From Pseudomonadota bacterium (GTDB lineage: Bacteria; Desulfobacterota; Syntrophobacteria; Syntrophobacterales; Syntrophobacteraceae), in contig JAEZHY010000008.1 of NCBI GenBank assembly GCA_023416335.1, positions 1-23,866 of the forward strand: 23,866 bases of DNA, in the 5' to 3' direction. Shown here one piece after another: positions 1 through 9,090 of this stretch. The notes beneath the pieces are model-generated. The model was not told the origin of the DNA. It did not search any database and was given only the letters and a program-made list of their open reading frames with translations. Each line of letters opens with the position of its first letter. The first letter of the stretch is position 1. The position numbers were made by a program, and so were the translations under genes.

Positions 1-2
1 TG

Positions 3-374
3 GTAGATGTCGGAATCAGCAGGCCTCTGGGAGTCGGCGCCGGCAGCCTCGCACTGATCAGCTTTCTGCCGGAAGAGCAGTTTGAGCTGATTCTTAAGGC
101 AAACGATTGCCGTTTTTCTGAAAATAACATTGAATCCGAAGTTATTCGAAAGCTTGCCATGGATTCACGGGACCGTGGATACGTGGTCAGCGAAGAGCTT
201 TTCTGGCCGGGGGTCAATTCTGTAGGCGTCCCGATCCGCTCGCCGGAAAATGAAGTCATTGCGGCCATTACGGTAACGGCAATTGCTTCCAGGATGATTC
301 GGCAACGCCAAAAGGCAGTGGCTCAGATCATCATGCGTGCCGCCGAACAGGTCCCGCTCAAAGCGGTCCTATAG
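3..374 (+). CDS. IclR-family transcriptional regulator, C-terminal part (5' truncated)
   Basis: The frame is open from the left edge and ends at a TAG stop (372-374), so 123 residues are visible and the helix-turn-helix part is missing. The visible part looks like the ligand-binding (GAF-like) domain of IclR regulators: near the start is RPLGVGAGSLALISFLP, followed by DRGYVVSEE and a strand-rich end with VGVPIRSPENEVIAAITV, all in the usual order for this family. IclR proteins are DNA-binding repressors or activators of nearby catabolic genes. The gene points the same way as the redox and transporter genes that follow, so it may control them (inference). After the TAG the frame stays open for 36 more codons, to a UGA that overlaps the ATG of the next gene. 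Family assignment is fairly sure; the effector is unknown. Confidence 0.75.
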   Translation, partial: VDVGISRPLGVGAGSLALISFLPEEQFELILKANDCRFSENNIESEVIRKLAMDSRDRGYVVSEELFWPGVNSVGVPIRSPENEVIAAITVTAIASRMIRQRQKAVAQIIMRAAEQVPLKAVL

Positions 375-481
375 AGTTTTCTCAAGCGTTTTGTGAAAGC
401 AGTCATGGCTGAGGGGAGGTTCCATTGCCTTCCAGCGTCGGGGTCTTCCGTGGGAATGATTGAAACAAGGGGTTTCAGAAG

Positions 482-2149
482 ATGAAGCATATCGCAACGA
501 TCAAAGCCGATGTTTTGATCATTGGAGGGGGGAGCGCCGGAACTATGGCCGCTATCCGCGCTAAGGAACTCGATCCTGAGTGCAGGGTGGTCATTTTCGA
601 AAAATCGGACTTCCAGTATTCCGGAACCATTCCGCGAGGAATGGACGCCCTCAACGTGGTGACTGTTCCAGGTGTCAGCACGCCGGAGGATTACGTCATT
701 TCAAATCGAATCTACTGCGACGGCATCTGTGACGATCCCAAGAGCCATATTCTCGCAAAGCGAAGCTTTCCCATCATGGAAAGACTGATCCGGTGGGGCG
801 TCTGCTTTCCTCGCAAGGACGGAAGCTATGACATCACCACTCTCCACCCCCGGGGGAGCTTCACGGTCTCTATGACCGAGCCCAACCTCAAGCAGATTCT
901 GGTCAAGAAGGCTCTCGACGCGGGATGCCGCGTGGAAAGCCGAACCATGGCCCTGGGGCTGCTAAAGGAGGGGGATACTGTCAGCGGTGCTCTCGGCATA
1001 AACATTCGAACTGGCGAGCGAATCATCTGCATGGCCAAGGCAGTCATTATAGCCGCCGGCGGGACAGCCCGTTTCGGTCTCCCGGCTACCGGCAAGCTGT
1101 ATGGGACCTACGATTATCCGGGCAATACGGGTGACGGGTATCTTCTTGGATACCGCGCGGGTGCAAAGCTCACAAGCATGGAATTTACACTCTGCTATTG
1201 TCTTCTCAAGGACGTTCAAGCCCCGGGCATGGCCATGATGATGCAAAAGGGCGCCAAGATGTTCGATGCGGTGGGCAAGAGTCTTTTTGAAAACGAGTTC
1301 TATAGCCTTCCAGAGGTGAGTAGGCTTCAGAAATCGCCGGCGGGTCCGCTTCGGGTCAGCCTCAAGCACCTTCCGGAAGAGACGATCCAGGAAGTCGAGG
1401 AACTCCTTTTCACCTGTGAACGCCCTGTAATCAAACGATTTCTTGAGCATCGGGGGTTGAACTTCAGGAAGGACGACCTCGAGCTGGAAACCAGCGAGAT
1501 TTTTCTGTGCGGCGGACACGGCATGTCAGGCCTGTACGTAGACGAAAATGCCGCAACCACTGTGCCCGGACTGTTTGCCGCAGGGGACACCGCTCCCGTT
1601 CCGAGAGCGTTTCTCTCCGGCGCATTCGTGTTTGGAGAAATCGCAGCCGAGTCCGCCGTGCGCTTCGCCAGGGACCGCGGCGCTCCCGTGCCCGAAGAAT
1701 ATTCCCTGCGCAAGTGGACCGAGAAGCTGGACGGACTGCAGGAACAGTCCCACGAGCCTGTCGTTGTGAGTGATCTCGAACTGAAGGTCAGACGACACAT
1801 CAACCAGTACCTGGCGCCGCCCAAGAATGCCTACAAGATGGAACTCCTTCTTCAGTACCTGAATACCATGAAAAAGGACCTTGCAGGCGTTCGGATCGTG
1901 GATGAAAGAGACCTCTTTCAGGCCCTGGAGGCTGAAAACATCATTGATTCGGCCATCCTTTCCACTGTTGCGAGCCTGGAGCGCAAAGAAAGCCGGTGGG
2001 GATTCTGGCACAGCCGGGGAGACTATCCGACCAGGGATGACGTCAACTGGCAAAAACACATCGACCTGAGTCTCGACCCGGGTACGGGGACGCCTCGGGT
2101 GAGCCACCGGGAAGTCCGGCGTATGGAAGAGATAGGAGATCCACGATGA
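482..2149 (+). CDS. FAD-dependent oxidoreductase, fumarate reductase/adenylylsulfate reductase alpha-like
   Basis: A 555-residue flavoprotein of the FAD-binding-2 superfamily. The N-terminus has the dinucleotide-binding strand and loop VLIIGGGSAG (residues 11-20), followed by an acidic FAD-ribose position (IFEK). A C-terminal FAD-contact segment reads GLFAAGDTAPVPRAFLSG, and there is a second glycine-rich stretch, IIAAGGTARFG, in the middle. The segment IPRGMDALN after the FAD loop resembles AprA-type enzymes more than classical succinate dehydrogenase. There is no signal peptide, so it should be cytoplasmic. It overlaps the next gene by 4 bp (ATGA), which suggests translational coupling with an iron-sulfur reductase partner. 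The substrate cannot be read from the sequence. The ATG is chosen because AAGGGG lies about 10 bases upstream and the FAD loop sits at the normal distance from it. Confidence 0.75.
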   Translation: MKHIATIKADVLIIGGGSAGTMAAIRAKELDPECRVVIFEKSDFQYSGTIPRGMDALNVVTVPGVSTPEDYVISNRIYCDGICDDPKSHILAKRSFPIMERLIRWGVCFPRKDGSYDITTLHPRGSFTVSMTEPNLKQILVKKALDAGCRVESRTMALGLLKEGDTVSGALGINIRTGERIICMAKAVIIAAGGTARFGLPATGKLYGTYDYPGNTGDGYLLGYRAGAKLTSMEFTLCYCLLKDVQAPGMAMMMQKGAKMFDAVGKSLFENEFYSLPEVSRLQKSPAGPLRVSLKHLPEETIQEVEELLFTCERPVIKRFLEHRGLNFRKDDLELETSEIFLCGGHGMSGLYVDENAATTVPGLFAAGDTAPVPRAFLSGAFVFGEIAAESAVRFARDRGAPVPEEYSLRKWTEKLDGLQEQSHEPVVVSDLELKVRRHINQYLAPPKNAYKMELLLQYLNTMKKDLAGVRIVDERDLFQALEAENIIDSAILSTVASLERKESRWGFWHSRGDYPTRDDVNWQKHIDLSLDPGTGTPRVSHREVRRMEEIGDPR

Positions 2150-3747
2150 GTAACGGGCATTCCAACAATCTCGACATAGATAGAACCAAGTGTGTCTTCT
2201 GCGGAAACTGCGCGGAAAGATGCGTAATGGATAACATCCGCCTCGAACTTGCTCCCTGCCGGAATGCGTGCCCACTGGGGCAGAACTGCCAGGCTTACAT
2301 CCAGCAAATCGCCAGAGGGCAAAGTGATCGCGCACTGGCAACGATACTTGAAACGAATCCGTTCCCCGGTATTCTCGGGCGGATTTGTCACCACCCCTGC
2401 GAATCGGCGTGCTCGCGTGGCCGGGTGGACGGCCAGGCCGTTGCTATCCGCGCTCTCAAGCGCATGCTTGCCGAAAAAACATCCCGTCCCGCACCCCAGC
2501 AGCCTTTGCAGGAGCACACAGAGCGGGTGGCCATCATCGGTTCGGGACCAGCCGGGCTCATGGCGGGTTGGGAACTGCGGCGCAAAGGGTACAAGGTTGT
2601 AATCTACGAAAAGAACTCAATACCGGGCGGAAATCTCACCCGTGTCATTCCGGATTTTCGGCTTCCCATGGAAACTGCCATGGCCGAACTGGAATGGCTT
2701 AAAGAATGGGGCATCGAATTTCGAACCGGGGTAGAAGTCGGCAAAGACATTCCATTCGAAACGATCCGGTCTGAAAACGCCGCAGTAATAGTGGCTGCCG
2801 GCGGTGGACAGTCCATGAGGCTCGGCGTCGAGGGGGAGGATTATCCCAATATATATCACGCATTCCAGTTCCTTGAAGCGGCAAAAAGAGGAAGCCCGCC
2901 TGCACTGGGAAATTCAGTAGTGGTGGTCGGTGGCGGCAATGCGGCAGTGGACGCCGCTCAGACCGCCAAGCGCCTGGGTGTTTCTACGGTTCGCCTCGTC
3001 TGCCTGGAACGCCGCGATGAAATGCCCGCACACCCGCACTGCCTGGAAGAAGCGCTGGAGGAAGGCGTAATAACCGAGTGTGGTTGGGGTTCCTTCAAGT
3101 TCACGAGCGCTGACGGCATCCGGGCCGATTCCCTCAAATGCCATCTTTGCCTCTGCGTGTGGCAGAACCAGTGTTTCATGCCGCAGATGGATTGTGAGAT
3201 TGAGCGTACCTTCACCGCCGATTCATTCATCATTGCCATCGGCGACCGCCCTGACCGGGCTTTTCTCCAATCAACAGGATTAGCCGACGGGAACTGCTCC
3301 AGGGCCTCCGCACATGCCGTAACTCTGGCAACCGGCGTCGCCGGCGTGTTTGCCGCAGGAGACGTGGTTTCCGGACCGAGCAGCGTGGTCCAGGCAATGG
3401 CTTCGGGCAGGGAGGCGGCTTTGTCCGCAGACAGGTACATAAGAGGAGAAGATCTTCTCTACGGGCGCAACTATCCCGGACCGGTTCTGACAGACTTTGC
3501 CGTCAGGACCGATAAAGCTGAAAAATATCCAAGACAGATTTGCTCGAAATTAGCGCCGTCGGAACGAATCGGCATGCGGGAGACAAATGCCGTGATAGGT
3601 GAGTCCGAGGCAAGGTTGGAAAGTCTGCGATGCCTGAGTTGTGGTGTACCGGTGGCCTATAACGATGCGTGCTGGTACTGCCTCCCGTGCGAAGTGTCCT
3701 GCCCCGAGCAGGCTTTGAGGCTGGAGGTGCCATACCCGATCAGGTGA
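2146..3747 (+). CDS. GltD-like NAD(P)H oxidoreductase with N- and C-terminal iron-sulfur motifs
   Basis: A 533-residue protein related to the small subunit of glutamate synthase. It opens with a ferredoxin-like cluster motif, C16-x2-C19-x2-C22-x3-C26, then the GltD cysteine domain (C38, C42, C48 and later C81, C85, C89). An FAD loop GSGPAG (132-137) follows, then the NAD(P)H-binding loop VVGGGNAAVDAA near residue 260, and a C-terminal FAD segment VAGVFAAGDVVSGPSSVVQA. The tail has another cluster motif, CWYCLPCEVSCP. Proteins of this kind pass electrons between NAD(P)H, flavin and FeS clusters. Its start overlaps the stop of the upstream flavoprotein, so the two probably form one complex, this one feeding or draining electrons (inference). 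Glutamate synthase activity is unlikely because no large subunit is nearby. Confidence 0.75.
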   Translation: MSNGHSNNLDIDRTKCVFCGNCAERCVMDNIRLELAPCRNACPLGQNCQAYIQQIARGQSDRALATILETNPFPGILGRICHHPCESACSRGRVDGQAVAIRALKRMLAEKTSRPAPQQPLQEHTERVAIIGSGPAGLMAGWELRRKGYKVVIYEKNSIPGGNLTRVIPDFRLPMETAMAELEWLKEWGIEFRTGVEVGKDIPFETIRSENAAVIVAAGGGQSMRLGVEGEDYPNIYHAFQFLEAAKRGSPPALGNSVVVVGGGNAAVDAAQTAKRLGVSTVRLVCLERRDEMPAHPHCLEEALEEGVITECGWGSFKFTSADGIRADSLKCHLCLCVWQNQCFMPQMDCEIERTFTADSFIIAIGDRPDRAFLQSTGLADGNCSRASAHAVTLATGVAGVFAAGDVVSGPSSVVQAMASGREAALSADRYIRGEDLLYGRNYPGPVLTDFAVRTDKAEKYPRQICSKLAPSERIGMRETNAVIGESEARLESLRCLSCGVPVAYNDACWYCLPCEVSCPEQALRLEVPYPIR

Positions 3748-3814
3748 GTTTCAAGGAAGCTGTCCCGATGTGAGGTTCGCCAAAACCGTTACGCCAAAAA
3801 AAGGGAGCTAAGAC

Positions 3815-4804
3815 ATGGATGTAAAAGTCAGAAGATGTGGAATTATTGGTCCGATTCTATTTCTCTTTGCCTTCTCTCTGATGATCTTTCCAAAGATCGG
3901 CTTAACTGCGGATTATCCGAACCGGCCTATAAACCTCATCATTCAGTTCGTTCCGGGAACGACGACCGACATCGTATTGAGAAAGCTCGCCGATGTCGTC
4001 TCAAAAGAACTGGGTCAGCCGGTTGTTCCCATCAACAAACCGGGAGGCGGGGGGACCATCGGGGTCGCCGAACTCGCAAGGTCCGCTCCGGATGGGTATA
4101 CAATCGGCGGCATAAATATGCCTACGTTGACCATCAATCCTCATATGCAGACGGTCCCTTACGATCCGCTGAAGGATATCTCCCATCTCTGCGTGATCAT
4201 GCCCTACGAATACGGAATTTACGTGAGCGGGGACGCTCCCTGGAAGAGCTTCGAGGAGTTTGCCGAACACGCCCGGAAAAACCCCGGAAAAGTGACTTAT
4301 GGAACTCCGGGGGTCGGCAATACTTCTCACTTGCTCATGGTGGAACTGGGAAAGAAACTGGGGCTCGACTGGAGACACGTACCCTACAAGGGTGACGGGG
4401 AGATGATGCCCGCCGTAATGGGAGGGCATATCACCTGCGGAGTCGGAAGCCCGGCAGCCCTCCTCCCGAACATCAAGGCCGGGAAATTGAAGCTGCTCGT
4501 TGTGACCAGCAAGAGCAGATGGCCATACCTTCCCGCCGTTCCGACCCTGCTTGAATCCGGGTACGGAATCTCCCAGAACTCCTATCTCTCGCTGGGCCTT
4601 CCGGCCAATACGCCCGAGGAGATCCGCGGCAGGCTCGAAAATATCTTCCGCAAGGTCCTTCAGGACCCGGTGCTCAACAAGCAGTTCAACGACGAGTTCT
4701 TTGCCACTCTCGAATACATGAGCAGCCAGGAATACAAGAAGACGATAGAAGAGCAGTACCTCTTCTACAAGGACTTCCTGAAGAATATAGGAATCACAAA
4801 ATAA
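3815..4804 (+). CDS. TTT-family solute-binding protein (TctC/Bug type)
   Basis: A 329-residue periplasmic binding protein of the Bug/TctC family. A hydrophobic signal peptide covers about residues 9-31, and the mature part begins with the family hallmark YPNRPINLIIQFVPGTTTDI, followed by the NKPGGGGTIG loop and PDGYTIGG. Binding proteins of this family capture carboxylates in the periplasm and hand them to the TctA/TctB membrane part. An AGGGAG ribosome-binding site lies about 8 bases before the ATG. The stop codon overlaps the start of the next gene by one base (TAATG), and all three components follow in order, so the transporter looks complete. The ligand cannot be predicted from sequence; Bug proteins bind many different carboxylic acids. 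Confidence 0.9.
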   Translation: MDVKVRRCGIIGPILFLFAFSLMIFPKIGLTADYPNRPINLIIQFVPGTTTDIVLRKLADVVSKELGQPVVPINKPGGGGTIGVAELARSAPDGYTIGGINMPTLTINPHMQTVPYDPLKDISHLCVIMPYEYGIYVSGDAPWKSFEEFAEHARKNPGKVTYGTPGVGNTSHLLMVELGKKLGLDWRHVPYKGDGEMMPAVMGGHITCGVGSPAALLPNIKAGKLKLLVVTSKSRWPYLPAVPTLLESGYGISQNSYLSLGLPANTPEEIRGRLENIFRKVLQDPVLNKQFNDEFFATLEYMSSQEYKKTIEEQYLFYKDFLKNIGITK

Positions 4805-5259
4805 TGCGGAAAGCCGAACAGATTGTCTCAATCATGTGGATAGGGCTGGGACTCCTGGCGAGTATCGCCTCGATCCGCCTGGGCGTGGGGAACTTTTCCG
4901 ACCCCGGCCCCGGCTTTCTTCCCCTGGGAACGGGGTTCACGATCTCTGTGCTTGCTGCGATCCATCTCTTTCTTGAAAGCCGCAGGAGTCCCCAACAGGA
5001 GGAGGAGACGGAGTCCCTCTGGGAAAATGTTCACTGGAAGAAGATGGGATATGTGCTGGCCGCCCTCCTCATCTATGCGCTCCTGCTGGAGAAACTTGGC
5101 TACCTGGTGGACACTTTCCTGCTGATGGTGTTCCTCTTCTCGATTCTCGAGCGAAAAAAATGGTGGGTCGTCCTCCTGGGGAGCTTCCTTGTCATCGGAA
5201 TCACGTATCTCGTCTTTGACAGGTGGCTGATGGTGCAGTTTCCAAAGGGAATATATTAA
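4804..5259 (+). CDS. TTT transporter small membrane subunit (TctB type)
   Basis: A 151-residue hydrophobic protein with four likely membrane segments (near residues 7-25, 33-50, 78-97 and 105-138). The early sequence SDPGPGFLPLGTG is the typical TctB signature that follows the first helix. TctB is the small, poorly conserved inner-membrane component of tripartite tricarboxylate transporters. It lies between tctC and tctA, overlaps tctC by one base and is followed 8 bases later by tctA, which confirms the assignment by context. The size matches the family. Confidence 0.88.
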   Translation: MRKAEQIVSIMWIGLGLLASIASIRLGVGNFSDPGPGFLPLGTGFTISVLAAIHLFLESRRSPQQEEETESLWENVHWKKMGYVLAALLIYALLLEKLGYLVDTFLLMVFLFSILERKKWWVVLLGSFLVIGITYLVFDRWLMVQFPKGIY

Positions 5260-5267
5260 GGATCGTG

Positions 5268-6770
5268 ATGGAAGTTATCGATTTCATTACTATGGGTTTT
5301 AAGGTCAGCATGCAGCCGGAAAACCTGCTCTTCTGCTTCATCGGAGCATTGTTGGGAACTCTTATCGGAGTTTTGCCCGGCATCGGTCCCGTCGGGACCA
5401 TATCCATACTTCTGCCGATAACGGTCAAAATCACTCCCGTCGGAGCGATCATCATGCTGGCGGGCGTCTATTACGGGGCACAGTACGGCGGCTCGATCAC
5501 ATCCATCCTGCTGAATATACCGGGAGAGGCTACCAGCGTCGTCACCTGTCTCGACGGCTACCAGATGGCCAGAAAAGGAAGGGCGGGCGCGGCGCTCGGG
5601 ATTTCGGCCATCGGTTCCTTTATTGCCGGGACTATCAGCTTGGTGGGGCTCACGCTCCTGGCGCATCCCTTTGCCAACCTGGCACTCAAGTTCGGACCGC
5701 CCGAGTATTTTTCGATGATGGTCCTGGCGCTTGTCGTACTCTCGTACCTTGCCCGCGGCTCCATTATCAAGGCAATGATAATGGCGCTGGCCGGCCTTTT
5801 CCTGAGCTATGTCGGCATAGATATCGTTTCCGGGGAGCCGCGGTTTACTTTCGGAATCCTGAACCTGTCCGACGGGATAGACCTTGTCCCGGTCATCATG
5901 GGGCTTTTCGGGATATCCGAGGTGCTCGTGAATATTGAGCAGAAGTCCGAGCGCGATATCCTCAAAACGAAGATCAAAAACATCCTCCCGACCCTGGAAG
6001 ACTGGGCGAGAACAAAGTGGTCGATTATCCGGGGCACCGTCCTTGGCTTCTTTCTGGGAATCCTTCCCGGAGCGGGGCCGATCGTTTCGACCTTCATCTC
6101 CTATTCCATCGAAAAGAGAATCTCGAAACATCCGGAAGATTTCGGGACTGGCATGATAGAGGGCGTGGCGGGGCCGGAGTCGGCAAACAACGCATCGGCA
6201 CAGGGCGCTTTCATTCCGCTCTTTACCCTGGGAATTCCTCCAAATGTCACGATGGCGATACTTTTCGGCGCGCTCATAATCCACGGACTTCAGCCCGGCC
6301 CCCTTCTCGTGAAGGAACATCCTGACTTTTTCTGGGGTGTGGTCATCAGCATGTATGTTGGAAACATTATGCTGCTCGTCCTGAACCTTCCGCTGATTCC
6401 GCTCTGGGTCCAGGTGCTGAAAGTCCCCTACCCCATCCTCTTTCCCCTGATCGTCCTTTTCTGCCTGATCGGGGCCTTCAGCCTCAACAACAGCGTTTTC
6501 GACGTGGTCGTAATGATCCTCTTCGGAATCGTCGGGTACTTTATGCGAAAGTTTTCCTATGAGGGGGCGCCCCTGATCATGGCCTTTGTGCTGGGGCCTC
6601 TTCTGGAACAAAATCTCAGAAGATCTCTAATTATTTCAGGTGGTTCATTGTCCATATTTTTCACTCAGCCCATCTCCGCCATAACGCTCACATTCAGTGC
6701 TCTTCTCCTCCTTTCCCAGTTCATCTGGAAAAAAGACGCGAGACTGACCGAGGGTGAGGATGAGGGTTGA
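5268..6770 (+). CDS. TTT transporter large permease (TctA type)
   Basis: A 500-residue polytopic membrane protein and the main permease of the TTT system. It contains the duplicated signature LPGIGP (residues 36-41) and LPGAGP (about 265-270), plus the conserved stretch GGSITSILLNIPGEATSVVT. An open frame extends upstream to an ATG at 5223 inside tctB. I place the start at 5268 because AAGGA lies just upstream and the protein then begins MEVIDFITMGFKV, which matches the usual N-terminus of the family. With TctC and TctB it forms a secondary transporter driven by an ion gradient. The IclR regulator and redox pair upstream suggest that the imported acid is the substrate of that module (inference). 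Confidence 0.92.
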   Translation: MEVIDFITMGFKVSMQPENLLFCFIGALLGTLIGVLPGIGPVGTISILLPITVKITPVGAIIMLAGVYYGAQYGGSITSILLNIPGEATSVVTCLDGYQMARKGRAGAALGISAIGSFIAGTISLVGLTLLAHPFANLALKFGPPEYFSMMVLALVVLSYLARGSIIKAMIMALAGLFLSYVGIDIVSGEPRFTFGILNLSDGIDLVPVIMGLFGISEVLVNIEQKSERDILKTKIKNILPTLEDWARTKWSIIRGTVLGFFLGILPGAGPIVSTFISYSIEKRISKHPEDFGTGMIEGVAGPESANNASAQGAFIPLFTLGIPPNVTMAILFGALIIHGLQPGPLLVKEHPDFFWGVVISMYVGNIMLLVLNLPLIPLWVQVLKVPYPILFPLIVLFCLIGAFSLNNSVFDVVVMILFGIVGYFMRKFSYEGAPLIMAFVLGPLLEQNLRRSLIISGGSLSIFFTQPISAITLTFSALLLLSQFIWKKDARLTEGEDEG

Positions 6771-6794
6771 TATGCTCGTCGAGGAGGAAGTCCG

Positions 6795-7592
6795 ATGCTC
6801 ATTGTAGGAGAGCTGATCAATGCCAGCCGCAAGGCTGTGGGAGAGGCCATAAGCAGCCATGATGCGGCCGTGGTCCGAAAACTCGCAGCCGATCAGGTCC
6901 AGGCCGGCGCCCATTTCATCGATGTAAATGCCGGTATCTTTGTCGAAGAGGAAGCCGATCATCTGAAGTGGCTGGTGACCAATGTACAGGAGGCGGTGGA
7001 TTGCCCCTGCTGCATCGACAGCCCCAGCGCCGAGGCTATAGAAGCAGCCCTTACGGTACACCGGGGCCCAGCGATGATCAACTCCATTTCCCTGGAAAAA
7101 GATCGCTATGAAGCCTTACTGCCGTTAGTGTCCGGTACGGACCTGAATGTGGTTGCCCTGTGTATGGGCGACGATGGGATGCCGGAAACCACCGAGCAGC
7201 GTTTGAAGATTGCCGACAAGTTGATCAATGGACTGACACGGGCCAATGTCCCCATACAGAACATCCATGTTGACCCCCTGGTTCAACCTATATCGGTAAA
7301 CAATCAGTTCGGTTTGGCTTTCCTCGAAGCAGTGGAATCGATCAAACGTGAATTTCAGGGCGTTCATACCATTTGCGGCCTGTCAAATATCTCCTTCGGA
7401 TTGCCGGATCGCAAGCTCCTCAACCAGGCTTTCGCCGTAATGGCAATTGCCAGAGGACTTGACGGACTGATCATAAATCCCCTGGACCGGCGCATGGTGG
7501 CCAACATTATCTCCGCGGAAGCACTTGCGGGCAGGGACGAGTACTGCACGAAATACCTGCAGGCTTACAGAGCCAAGTGCTTCGAACTGTGA
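6795..7592 (+). CDS. Methyltetrahydrofolate:corrinoid methyltransferase (MeTr/AcsE/MtgA-like)
   Basis: A 265-residue pterin-binding TIM-barrel protein. It begins MLIVGELINASRKAV and has the pterin-site residues known from the acetogen MeTr: D75 in CIDSPS, N96 in MINSIS, D160 in HVDPL and N198 in GLSNIS. The length is that of AcsE/MtgA rather than of full MetH. Such enzymes move a methyl group between a corrinoid protein and tetrahydrofolate. Bacteria lack coenzyme M, so in this island it most likely accepts the methyl group from methyl-MtbC and makes methyl-tetrahydrofolate for the Wood-Ljungdahl pathway (inference from context). A strong GAGGAGG ribosome-binding site precedes the ATG. The gene follows tctA by 24 bases. 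An AcsE role with an iron-sulfur corrinoid protein is possible, but those subunits are not nearby. Confidence 0.88.
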   Translation: MLIVGELINASRKAVGEAISSHDAAVVRKLAADQVQAGAHFIDVNAGIFVEEEADHLKWLVTNVQEAVDCPCCIDSPSAEAIEAALTVHRGPAMINSISLEKDRYEALLPLVSGTDLNVVALCMGDDGMPETTEQRLKIADKLINGLTRANVPIQNIHVDPLVQPISVNNQFGLAFLEAVESIKREFQGVHTICGLSNISFGLPDRKLLNQAFAVMAIARGLDGLIINPLDRRMVANIISAEALAGRDEYCTKYLQAYRAKCFEL

Positions 7593-7781
7593 GACTGCCC
7601 TGGGATAACTGATTACAGGGGAAAGGAAAGGCCGCGGACCGCGCTGCCGAAATGCTCCCGATGCAACATGAAGAGTTGCCTTTACAGGCGCTCTCCGAAA
7701 AATTCCACCGATCATGCAGAGTAACCGCCGAAACGGTAGGGTTTCCAGCGAAGTTACTCGAAGTCCAACAGGAGGGATAAA

Positions 7782-9044
7782 ATGGCCAGTACACTCACCA
7801 ACGAAGCCTTGCAGCAGTTACGCACCCAAGTCATACCCACCGGGCATGCCAGTGGAACCACGTGCTATGTGGAGTCGGCCAATGGCGCCGTTATCCGGGA
7901 TGTCGAAGGAAAAGAATTCATCGATTTTGCCGGTGGAATCGCAGTGATGAACATAGGGCACAGCCACCCCAAAGTGGTTGCGGCCATTAAGGCGCAGGTC
8001 GAGAAATTCACTCACACCTGCTTCATGGTAAATCCTTACGACACGGCGGTTCTGCTGGCTAAAAAGCTATGCGACGTCACGCCGGGAAATTTCGCAAAAA
8101 AGGTCCTCTTCATCAACAGCGGCGCCGAGGCGATCGAAAATGCGGTCAAAATTGCCCGGTACTACACGAAGCGCCCGGCAGTCGTCGTTTTCGAAAACTG
8201 CTACCACGGCCGCACATTGCTCACGATGACCATGACCAGCAAGGTTAAACCCTATAAGTTGGGATTCGGTCCGTTTGCACCCGAAATATACCGTATGCCG
8301 TTCGGTGATGCGGTCGGCCCTGACAAACTCAAGGATTTCTTTATCAAGCACGTAAACCCGGAAGCAATCGCCGCTGTCGTTGCCGAACCGGTTCAGGGAG
8401 AAGGGGGATTCGTCGCTGCGCCTCCGGGATATTTTCAGGAGTTGACTAAAATTTGCCGAGACAACGGCATTCTCTTCGTATGCGATGAGATACAGTCAGG
8501 CATGGGGCGAACCGGAAAAATGTTCGCTATCGAACATTGGGGGGTAGAGCCCGATCTCATGTGCGTGGCCAAAAGCCTTGCAGCGGGGATGCCGCTCAGT
8601 GCCGTCGTAGGGCGCCAGGAGATCATGGACTCTGTTCATCCGGGAGGCCTTGGAGGCACTTACGGAGCGAATCCGGTAGCTTGTGCGGCGGGGCTGGCTG
8701 TGATGGATGTCTTTGAAGAGGAAAGCATGCTGGAAAAGGCCGTGGCCCTCGGGCAGAAGCTTCGGGCCAGGATGGAGAAATGGCAGCGGCAGTTTCCGAT
8801 AATGGGAGAAATTCGCGGGCTGGGGGCCATGCTGGGACTTGAAATCAAAGGATCCGGCACGTCCAGTGGAGCCGATGCAGCCAAGCAACTGGCAGCCTAC
8901 TGCTTTCAAAACGGTCTGATAATACTGACCTGCGGCAGCTACGGCAATATCATACGAATCCTGACACCCTTCGTCATCACCGACGATCAATTGGAAAAGG
9001 GTCTGAACATTATGGAAGCGGGACTGGCTCATATTTCCAAATGA
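7782..9044 (+). CDS. gabT: Class III aminotransferase, 4-aminobutyrate aminotransferase-like
   Basis: A 420-residue PLP enzyme of fold type I. Landmarks are FAGGIAVMNIGHSHPKVV (about 49-66), the SGAEA phosphate-binding stretch (113-117), YHGRT (141-145), EPVQGEGGF (202-210), the cofactor aspartate in CDEIQSGMGRTG (D235) and the Schiff-base lysine in AKSLAAGMP (K264). A C-terminal arginine lies in the IIRILTPF segment. The match to GABA aminotransferases runs end to end, including HPGGLGGTYGANP. The expected reaction is 4-aminobutyrate plus 2-oxoglutarate to succinate semialdehyde plus glutamate, but related enzymes use ornithine, lysine or beta-alanine. An AGGAGGG site precedes the ATG. The 189 bases before it (7593-7781) hold only weak hairpins and no recognised riboswitch. 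Its place next to an N-methylamine demethylase suggests that it handles the demethylated amine (inference). Confidence 0.82.
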   Translation: MASTLTNEALQQLRTQVIPTGHASGTTCYVESANGAVIRDVEGKEFIDFAGGIAVMNIGHSHPKVVAAIKAQVEKFTHTCFMVNPYDTAVLLAKKLCDVTPGNFAKKVLFINSGAEAIENAVKIARYYTKRPAVVVFENCYHGRTLLTMTMTSKVKPYKLGFGPFAPEIYRMPFGDAVGPDKLKDFFIKHVNPEAIAAVVAEPVQGEGGFVAAPPGYFQELTKICRDNGILFVCDEIQSGMGRTGKMFAIEHWGVEPDLMCVAKSLAAGMPLSAVVGRQEIMDSVHPGGLGGTYGANPVACAAGLAVMDVFEEESMLEKAVALGQKLRARMEKWQRQFPIMGEIRGLGAMLGLEIKGSGTSSGADAAKQLAAYCFQNGLIILTCGSYGNIIRILTPFVITDDQLEKGLNIMEAGLAHISK

Positions 9045-9090
9045 GAGACCCCAATTCCATGATTTCCGACTGTTAATGCAGGAGGCCGCA

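Noticed and set aside
7593..7781. Riboswitch (cobalamin or similar) before the aminotransferase gene
   Set aside because: Only a short GCAAC/GTTGC hairpin and weak repeats are visible; no B12-box or other conserved core was found.
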